Of a stretch of DNA of 64,000 nucleotides, positions 58,801 to 64,000 are shown in pieces. The notes beneath the pieces are model-generated. The model saw nothing but the letters and a program-made list of their open reading frames with translations. It was not told where the DNA came from and did not search any database. A program made the translations under genes and the position numbers. Within the stretch, counting starts at the first letter, position 1. Every line of letters begins with the position of its first letter. Source of the DNA: UBA583 sp964562045 (GTDB lineage Archaea; Nanobdellota; Nanobdellia; Woesearchaeales; UBA583); NCBI GenBank assembly GCA_964562045.1, contig CAZLRR010000001.1, forward strand, positions 1 through 64,000, in the 5' to 3' direction.

Positions 58801-60140
58801 CTATCACTATCACTTAAAGCAACAAGTGTAACTTTGGAATTAGGCACAGTAACTTTACCATCAATTTTTTGAATAGGGAAATGTGTTGTAGCCCCACCTT
58901 TGAAAAAATCTTTTGGCTCAGATTCATCACGAATCAATTTTGGTTCTTCATCACTAAAAAAAAAATTATGAGCTACTTTTACACTATTTCCTGCTAAATC
59001 AATTGCTTCAAAATCATATGGATTTTCTCCATCATCCAAATCAATTTTTATAGTTACGGTATCATTTACAACAACATATTCTTGCGTTAGATTTTCTTTT
59101 CTGTCAGTTACAAGCAGTTCAACAGCATCAACATCAATTTTAATCGTTAATTGTCCATTATTTGAATAATATCCCTTTTCTCCAGAAACTGCAGGGTATG
59201 CATAACCTAGAGAACTCGAGTTTATAATTACATAATCAAATTTAATTTCAGGAGGATAAATATCTACTTCAACTTCAAATCTTACTTCACCATTTACAAA
59301 TCCGCTATCTTTATCAACAGAATAAATGATAATTTGATTTGTTCCTTGAGTAAGTCCAGCAAGTTTTGCACCAAAATTGCCTCCGCTAACATTGTCAATC
59401 AAAACTCCTGCACCAGCATCAAGAATTCTTTGCGCATTTACTAAATATCTCAGTTCAACATTTGAACTTCCACTAAAATATCCTGGAACAAAGACTTCTC
59501 TTTTATTTGTAACATTTGTATAATTTTGCAAATTTATTGTTACGGGATATTTTGTATAGTCAATCACATAACTTTCTTTAAAATCTTGTAAAAATGTTGT
59601 AGTCCAGTATTCAACTAAAATCTCAAAATCATTTTGACCATTAACTAAAAAATCTTGTTCAACATCCTCAAAAACAAAAGGAACCTGTTTTTCTATAACT
59701 CTTATTTCTGCAGAGTTTCCTGTAGCTTCGTCTTCATAATCAAGAGTCGTTGGAGATTGAAATGCAACCATTAAAGTTTCGCCTGGTTGAAGGTCTTTAT
59801 AGGAAATTCCAAAAATCAAAAAATTAGGTGCATCATCAGAAAGGTTTAGTGATACTTCTTGCGCCCCATCATTTCTAAAAAGCAAGTTTGTTCCAACCGG
59901 AACTTCAATATCATTTATGCCAGAAGATAGATTATATTCTATTTGTGGGGCAACTACTGTTTGCGAACTTACAAAATAATCGTTTACAGTTAAAGTTAAC
60001 TTTGAACCTGATGTTGCCATCCCACTCAAATCCAGAGGACCATTATTATAAGTAGTGGAATCAAGAGATATGGAAGGATTTGCAAAAGCAAGTCCAAACA
60101 TCCCAAAAATTAAAACTAATACTAAAACCTTTCTTATCAT
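55803..60140 (-). CDS. Large secreted surface protein
   Basis: 1445 residues with signal peptide MIRKVLVLVLIFGMFGLAFA. The N-terminal half is beta-rich with Ig-like or S-layer-like segments (NPSISLDSTTYNNGP; VNGEVRFEVEVDIYPPEI) and many Asn-X-Ser/Thr sites. The middle (about 770-1140) is cysteine-rich, with C.CITKTYSHLKNLL and other pairs likely to form disulfides. The last 350 residues recur in module A. It has no C-terminal membrane helix, so it is probably held by partners. It may be the main structural or adhesive antigen of the island. Confidence 0.82.
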   Translation of the reverse strand: MIRKVLVLVLIFGMFGLAFANPSISLDSTTYNNGPLDLSGMATSGSKLTLTVNDYFVSSQTVVAPQIEYNLSSGINDIEVPVGTNLLFRNDGAQEVSLNLSDDAPNFLIFGISYKDLQPGETLMVAFQSPTTLDYEDEATGNSAEIRVIEKQVPFVFEDVEQDFLVNGQNDFEILVEYWTTTFLQDFKESYVIDYTKYPVTINLQNYTNVTNKREVFVPGYFSGSSNVELRYLVNAQRILDAGAGVLIDNVSGGNFGAKLAGLTQGTNQIIIYSVDKDSGFVNGEVRFEVEVDIYPPEIKFDYVIINSSSLGYAYPAVSGEKGYYSNNGQLTIKIDVDAVELLVTDRKENLTQEYVVVNDTVTIKIDLDDGENPYDFEAIDLAGNSVKVAHNFFFSDEEPKLIRDESEPKDFFKGGATTHFPIQKIDGKVTVPNSKVTLVALSDSDREVVSCQEFVDRFNIEKQEALLNNERNQNEVLREWESSSPTFLDIVDEIRRDLGDLDFLSAIDQEEIEVNNEGEFEAVVVLVEDEVDEVLTNPDVKSRNELCFFIEDPFGNLGLDTLSVTLDLGNSCWDVQEVTVTPNTIYSAEITQAQNSPIGNDGLEISVFASFRYVCGGDVTDLRAFSVSPDYKKYDSSRVGSISNENTRAMISPEDPNELLAYFPVEIKRVPEGISDKPTQYDSWEDFWQEAEELKLAFAAHITYSANGNDVLVDTRNPIYFEGVVNVENPYDHSKWLTPEKVDDAIGFLNDTIEFTEDAVDWTQKGVYAGMAWCTLERLKFATSQQTPEDYHELFLACDRVACLPTPQKCDGNGFENLDPGQNGVLALENGRVTDLERETNGHIYGGGENGEKGSLVAQFDSLSVGSYCEYGKDSNGNPIHGVLVSGSVTQYEEESVGLWKQTSETGEYRFNQKCVPANYGEGQFDNGKLNAGERPSSINVQAASGVCYTEGPDRFDETKCWLPGVEGGAGYDPSDNILESIRCGCITKTYSHLKNLLKLQKDIRACLESVKTGELKGSYCERLLATAVCDIATNVVFKTLTTSPDKDFDKGIDRSKDLYSGVVEGMRDGDKALNDRYKGTWFSQAGLGTEQLANKVCLGAVTGDWSAFTEGLLSEIEEDQIEPTFLPPFPESRFMGYDPLTGRLSIMYRFTHGVISGGSVVRTKVSFICDSSKSGAEYCPQGYYESNGDEMRSYTDLNPRTLVTAKDGSNQNTVTLTDSNGKYRFNVLVLEHEYELDGKKKTRKDEFEIFHKSEVLPFLCDFDAGVLGSGAGISCEGIFSNDALVSMFKLAPTTHITPESSRTPTLHVGNDLLVDVHYDVRGSDFEGDQDKALLYYDIQCNGARAFSSVEVPIVRDDRTGNALDSEIVKIDTIPAFGTSSDTKFYTAQETLKKGKIKNIYVQRINEDGVEEFVAISGIRVGRDEILGSKGPLNVGIKGGEGNE

Positions 60141-60213
60141 AGTTAATTTTTCTATATATAATTTAATAGATTTTATAACAACTAATTAAAGGCAACAGAT
60201 GGTGGGAAGAAAA

Positions 60214-60225
60214 GTTTTATATAGG
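60214..60225 (+). promoter_or_regulatory. TATA box, 60.2-kb operon
   Basis: GTTTTATATAGG is centred about 27 nt before the ATG at 60246. A GGAGG at 60224-60228 is too far upstream to serve as a normal ribosome site. Confidence 0.5.
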
Positions 60226-60245
60226 AGGAAATACAAATTAATAAT

Positions 60246-60710
60246 ATGTTTATGGCAAATATTCCACGAAGAAAGATATATGAAGAATTGCTTGAGTTTG
60301 AAGAAAAGCTTATGGAGATTGAAATTTTAATTCAAAATGAGAAAAATTTTGAAAAGTTTAAAGATACTTACGGAAAGGAGAGTTTTGAAAAGTTAAAGTA
60401 TAGTTATGAAAGAATCAAAGCACTTTTTGTTATGTTTTTAGAAAACAAGAAATACGAAAAAGATGAGGAGTTTGAAGGAGATTTGGACTATTATATTCGA
60501 AATGAGCAAGAAACAAACAACTATTTGCAAAAAGATAAGAATTTAAAGGAAGGATTTAAAAATTTAGTTTCAGAAATGGATAAAATGTTTTCAAATCAGA
60601 AGTTTATTGAGAATCTTGAGAGTGGTTTGAAAGCGGTTGCTCTGCTTGATGAATTCGATACTATTGTTCCACAATTGTTACAGATTAGAAGAGATAAGAT
60701 GAGAAAATAA
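60246..60710 (+). CDS. Hypothetical helical protein
   Basis: 154 residues (152 from the second ATG, MANIPRRKI). It is charged and helical throughout, with FEEKLMEIEILIQNEKNFEKF as a typical segment, and no known motif. It lies one base before the MoaD/ThiS-like gene and may work with it. Function unknown. Confidence 0.65.
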   Translation: MFMANIPRRKIYEELLEFEEKLMEIEILIQNEKNFEKFKDTYGKESFEKLKYSYERIKALFVMFLENKKYEKDEEFEGDLDYYIRNEQETNNYLQKDKNLKEGFKNLVSEMDKMFSNQKFIENLESGLKAVALLDEFDTIVPQLLQIRRDKMRK

Positions 60711-60711
60711 A

Positions 60712-60912
60712 ATGAAAATTTATATTGAAGCCGAAAATAGGGAAATAGAGTATGATGTTAAGGATAAGATAAAGATTAGTGAGATTTTGGAGGATTTGAA
60801 GATTTCGCGTTCTAGCGTTTTAATTGCTAAAAATGATAGTGTTTGTCTTGAGGAAGAGTTTGTAACAAATGGAGATTGTATTAAAATCTTGTCAGTTGTT
60901 TCAGGGGGGTAA
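60712..60912 (+). CDS. MoaD/ThiS-like ubiquitin-fold protein
   Basis: 66 residues with a beta-grasp pattern and a C-terminal VVSGG. The terminal Gly-Gly is adenylated and thiolated or conjugated in sulfur carriers (MoaD, ThiS) and in archaeal modifiers (SAMPs). No E1-like enzyme, molybdopterin or thiamine gene is in the window, so sulfur transfer for tRNA or protein modification are both open. Confidence 0.82.
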   Translation: MKIYIEAENREIEYDVKDKIKISEILEDLKISRSSVLIAKNDSVCLEEEFVTNGDCIKILSVVSGG

Positions 60913-60985
60913 AGATTTTCGTTAAAATAATTATTATTGAGTTAAGACTCAGAATTATAAATAATAAGCTATCAAATTTTTTATA

Positions 60986-61639
60986 ATGTTGTTTGGAAAA
61001 AAGAAAGAAGAGGATGAAAAACAGCAAACTCTTGATGTGAAAGAAGCAGCATCAGAAAAAAAAGACGAAAAAATGCCAGAAGAAACACAAAAAGCCCCGG
61101 AAATGCCAAAAAATGACTTTGTAAACCCTTTTAGTCAGAGCCAGAATAATGAAGATTTTATGCAAAATCACGCTAATTTTTCTCAGACTCAGCAAAATAA
61201 TCAGCAACAACAAAACGCACCTGCCCCAAATTTTGACGTTTCACAACAACAAAATTCAGCAAGTATAGATGAGGAAAAAATCAATGATCTTATTGAAGAA
61301 ACTGTTGAAAAAATTCTTGATGAGAAATGGGAGAAATTCATCCAAAGTGTTGAGAAAATCATAAACTGGAAAGAAAAACAGGAAGAAGAGATGAATAAAG
61401 TTAAAACGGACATAATTGATATGCGCGATGCTGTTGAAAAGGTTGAAAAGAAAATTTTTGCAAAGATAAATGAATATGATAAAGATATTCTTGATGTAGG
61501 TAGCGAAATTCGTGCACTTGAGAAAGTTTTCCAGAAAATTACTCCAACTCTTGTTAATAATATTTCCGAATTGACGAGAATAACTGACGATTTGCGAGAA
61601 ATTAGAGGACCTAAAAAAGAAAATGATAAAAAAGAATAG
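60986..61639 (+). CDS. Coiled-coil protein with disordered N-terminus
   Basis: 217 residues. The first 95 are low-complexity (Lys/Glu, then Gln/Asn runs); the rest is a continuous coiled coil ending SEIRALEKVFQKI and LVNNISELTRITDDL. The late segment resembles the coiled-coil accessory proteins of archaeal surface-filament systems, but I cannot confirm that. The stop overlaps the lipoprotein ATG by 17 bases. Confidence 0.7.
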   Translation: MLFGKKKEEDEKQQTLDVKEAASEKKDEKMPEETQKAPEMPKNDFVNPFSQSQNNEDFMQNHANFSQTQQNNQQQQNAPAPNFDVSQQQNSASIDEEKINDLIEETVEKILDEKWEKFIQSVEKIINWKEKQEEEMNKVKTDIIDMRDAVEKVEKKIFAKINEYDKDILDVGSEIRALEKVFQKITPTLVNNISELTRITDDLREIRGPKKENDKKE

Positions 61640-62483
61640 ATATTTTTTAATACTCCTTATATTTTTAAGTTTGTTTTTTAGTGGGTGTGTGTCGATTTCA
61701 GTAAATCAGGAATTGACAGATGAAGGAAATTCTGACATTACAATTACATATGATTTTTCTGCAATGATTAAACAAATGAATGAAATGGCAGCACAATTTA
61801 ATTCAACTCCCTCCGAGAATGAAGATGTGCCCACTTGTGAAGGATTTGAAAATCTTTCTGAAAAAACTGGTTTTAATTGTAATATGGCCGAAGAAGGAAT
61901 TTTGATTTTAACTGGAAACTGGCAAAGTGGTGGCGAATATTTCAATGTTAAAAAAAGCTTCACAAAAACAACTTACGAATATGATGCGATAGAAGTTTTC
62001 GATATTTTGAATGCACTTTCTGAAGATGAAGATGAAAAAATAGAAAAAGAATCCCTCTCACAAATGAAAATGCTTAACCCAAAACTTAAATATGAATTAA
62101 CAATGCCTGCAAAAATCACCTCTGCAGAAGTTGGAGATATAAATGAGAATAAAGTTAAAATTGATATTTTTGATTTGGAAGATTTAGAAACTGCAAAAAT
62201 AGTTGCAACAAAAACTAATAATATGTTTTATTATGTCGTTGGTGCTGGAATAATTTTGTTGATTATTGTTGGGATAGTTTTTATAAAAAAGAAAAAATCA
62301 AATGCAAAAATGAATGTGAATGGCGCTCAGCAAAGTAACACTTCTACTTCTTTTGAAGAAAAATGTAAAGGCTATGTTTTAAAATATAAAAAGCAGTATT
62401 CCAAAGAAGCAATAAAAAAATCTTTGTTAAATTCAAATATGCCCGAGAATATTGTTGATGATGTGTTGAATAAATACTATTGA
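61623..62483 (+). CDS. Lipoprotein with membrane helix and C-terminal helical module
   Basis: 286 residues. A signal peptide with lipobox-like LFFSGC indicates lipid anchoring. An extracytoplasmic domain of about 170 residues with two cysteines follows (VPTCEGF; GFNCNMAE), then a membrane helix (FYYVVGAGIILLIIVGIVFI), a short basic linker and a 40-residue cytoplasmic module (YVLKYKKQYSKEA then IKKSLLNS and VDDVLNKYY). The module matches the one in the gap-linked small membrane protein. Function unknown. Confidence 0.75.
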   Translation: MIKKNRYFLILLIFLSLFFSGCVSISVNQELTDEGNSDITITYDFSAMIKQMNEMAAQFNSTPSENEDVPTCEGFENLSEKTGFNCNMAEEGILILTGNWQSGGEYFNVKKSFTKTTYEYDAIEVFDILNALSEDEDEKIEKESLSQMKMLNPKLKYELTMPAKITSAEVGDINENKVKIDIFDLEDLETAKIVATKTNNMFYYVVGAGIILLIIVGIVFIKKKKSNAKMNVNGAQQSNTSTSFEEKCKGYVLKYKKQYSKEAIKKSLLNSNMPENIVDDVLNKYY

Positions 62484-62488
62484 AGAAT

Positions 62489-63175
62489 TTAGTTTTTAAA
62501 AAAGTTAAAACCTTTTGATTTTACAGGAAAAATTCCGTCATTTTTAATTTCAAAGTTTATTTCTTTGCCTTCTTTTTCAAATTTGTGTTTTTTTAATATC
62601 AATTTTCTTACGTCTTGTTCTTTTTGTATTTCAATAATAGTTTTTGACCAGTATTCTATTAACATGCCTCCAACCATTCGTGATTCTTTAGTTTCGAAAT
62701 CGTTATACATTTGATTTGTTACAAGTATTGGTATGTGAAAGTTTCTTGAAACTTCTGTTAGTTGTTGAAGCTGTTGTGCAAGGTCTGTGTTTGTTCTTTG
62801 GGGTTCATCACCAAGTTTAAGACGATAAAGCATCACAAGAGAGTCAATTACAACAAGCCCTATTGTTTTGCCATTTTTTATTTCTTTAGATAGTGAAGCA
62901 ATTATTTTTTTTTGGTCTTCAAAGTTTTTTGGTTTGAAAACGATTAAATTTTCAAGGTTTAATTCTTCTCCACCTAATTGTTTTAATCTTTCTATTGAAA
63001 AACCGCCTTCTGTATCAACGTATAAAACTTTTTTTCCTTCTTTTAAACATGCAACTATATAAATTAGAGAAATGGTTGTTTTTCCACTTGCAGGAGGACC
63101 ATAAAAACAAGTTATTGTATCTCTCATAAGTCCACCCCCTAAAAATTCGTCAATAAAAAAGTTGGTTTTTAACAT
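62489..63175 (-). CDS. radB: DNA repair and recombination protein RadB
   Basis: A RecA-family paralogue that modulates RadA-dependent homologous recombination. The 228 residues form just the ATPase core, as usual for RadB: Walker A GPPASGKTT at 26-34, the segment VLYVDTEGGFS, Walker B LVVIDSLVML near 107-116, and VTNQMYND. The N-terminal helix-hairpin-helix domain of RadA is absent. It is convergent with the lipoprotein gene. Confidence 0.93.
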   Translation of the reverse strand: MLKTNFFIDEFLGGGLMRDTITCFYGPPASGKTTISLIYIVACLKEGKKVLYVDTEGGFSIERLKQLGGEELNLENLIVFKPKNFEDQKKIIASLSKEIKNGKTIGLVVIDSLVMLYRLKLGDEPQRTNTDLAQQLQQLTEVSRNFHIPILVTNQMYNDFETKESRMVGGMLIEYWSKTIIEIQKEQDVRKLILKKHKFEKEGKEINFEIKNDGIFPVKSKGFNFFKN

Positions 63176-63293
63176 TAAAATTTGTAAAACTTAAATGTTT
63201 ATAAATTTGAGTGCCGACATGAGACAAGTTTTGGGACAAAAAATAAAAAAAAGACGAAAAACTAGAGTTTTTTGGATAAAAATGCGGTGAATT

Positions 63294-63304
63294 GTTTTTA
63301 AATA
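63294..63304 (+). promoter_or_regulatory. TATA box for the terminal transporter gene
   Basis: GTTTTTAAATA is centred about 26 nt before the ATG at 63325. Confidence 0.5.
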
Positions 63305-63324
63305 AAAAAGTTTGAGTTTTTTTA

Positions 63325-64000
63325 ATGTTAATTGAAATTTTAATTGCAATTTTGTTTGGAGTCTGTGCAGGAATAGTTACGGGACTTATTCCAGGAGTTC
63401 ATATTAATTTGATTGCAGGATTTATTTTATCTTATTATTTGTTTTTTTTAAACCATTTTAGTTTGACACAGCTCGTGTTTTTTATTGTTTCAATGTCTTT
63501 GGTTCATACATTTCTTGATTTTATTCCTTCTCTTGTTTTTGGAGTTCCAGATTCAGATACTGCTCTTAGTATTTTACCCGGACATAAGCTTATTTTGGAA
63601 GGAAGAGGTTTTACTGCAATTCATTTAAGCGCCCTAGGTAGTTTATACGGCACATTTTTTGCAATCATTATTTCGCCAATTGCATTTTTTGGAATTGAAG
63701 TTTTTTATAATTTAGTTAAAGAGTTTATTCCTTATATTCTAATTCTAACTATAATATTATTGATATTGTTTGAGAAATCAAACAATAATAGGTTCTGGGC
63801 ATTTATTATTGTTTTATTTTCTGCAGGACTTGGGAGTTTAGTTTTGAATTCAAATTTTATTTCTGACCCGCTTTTAGTTCTATTTACGGGACTTTTTGGT
63901 GTTTCAAGTTTGCTGATAAGTTTGAATGATAAAAGTACAAAATTTCCACCACAGAAAAAGAATTCTGAAGTTATAAAAGATAAAAATTTTTATAAGTCTG
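63325..64000 (+). CDS. TctA/DUF112-like integral membrane protein, 3' end outside window
   Basis: At least 225 residues, open at the window edge. Beginning MLIEILIAILFGVCAGIV, it carries GLIPGVHINLI and later FGVPDSDTALSILPGHKL, the paired glycine/proline loops of the archaeal DUF112 (TctA-like) family. Five or more membrane helices are visible. Bacterial TctA is the large membrane subunit of tripartite tricarboxylate carriers; the archaeal substrate is unknown and no binding protein is seen here. Confidence 0.78.
   Translation, partial: MLIEILIAILFGVCAGIVTGLIPGVHINLIAGFILSYYLFFLNHFSLTQLVFFIVSMSLVHTFLDFIPSLVFGVPDSDTALSILPGHKLILEGRGFTAIHLSALGSLYGTFFAIIISPIAFFGIEVFYNLVKEFIPYILILTIILLILFEKSNNNRFWAFIIVLFSAGLGSLVLNSNFISDPLLVLFTGLFGVSSLLISLNDKSTKFPPQKKNSEVIKDKNFYKS

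Overview
The window is 64 kb of strongly AT-rich, gene-dense archaeal DNA. Archaeal identity rests on SRP54/FtsY, Pth2, a GINS-like replication protein, TFB, two histones, RpoN, GatE, archaeal LeuRS, Trm5, RadB, a HerA-like ATPase and class III signal-peptide pilins, together with TATA boxes about 25 nt ahead of start codons. Small proteins, split or truncated enzymes, a bacterial-type GAPDH and many hypothetical membrane or coiled-coil proteins suggest a DPANN lineage (Pacearchaeota/Woesearchaeota-like). That placement is inference. An exact 100-N gap at 44370-44469 shows that this is a draft, probably metagenome, assembly.

Layout. 1-4.7 kb: SRP54, Pth2, tRNA-Cys, GINS-like protein, AI-2E transporter and an AbrB-PhoU protein. 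4.8-14.3 kb: a type IV pilus-like operon (membrane protein, winged helix, coiled coil, secretion ATPase, two TadC/FlaJ proteins, two pilins), interrupted by an ATPase-nuclease gene. 14.3-27.4 kb: Nth, LeuRS, an intein-containing HerA-like ATPase, Trm5, TFB and two histones. 27.4-44.3 kb: tRNA-Trp, CYTH, MAP, UppS, GAPDH, phosphohexomutase, tRNA-His, FtsY, YjbQ, a one-domain helicase, GatE, RpoN and a 1027-residue coiled coil. 44.3-60.1 kb: tRNA-Leu and an accessory island. 60.2-64 kb: a MoaD/ThiS-like protein, a lipoprotein, RadB and the start of a membrane transporter.

The island at 44.8-60.1 kb is the most unusual part. A module (repeat with promoter, small secreted protein, then two convergent surface-protein genes) occurs twice. 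The distal copy is complete. The proximal copy is 5'-truncated and mosaic: a tract of about 690 bp is almost identical between copies while adjacent segments have diverged completely. Further silent fragments lie upstream behind copies of the same repeat, and three toxin-antitoxin-type modules (HicBA, MNT-HEPN, VapBC) sit at or next to the breakpoints. The arrangement resembles a surface-antigen diversification locus working by gene conversion.

The second theme is small hairpin-rich insertions that duplicate the 3' end of the gene they follow. They occur behind tRNA-Cys, tRNA-Trp, tRNA-His, tRNA-Leu and the HerA-like gene, and a 1.4-kb gene insertion behind a tadC-like gene has the same geometry. 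A separate MITE-like element with inverted repeats and an 8-bp flanking repeat lies at 34306-34491.
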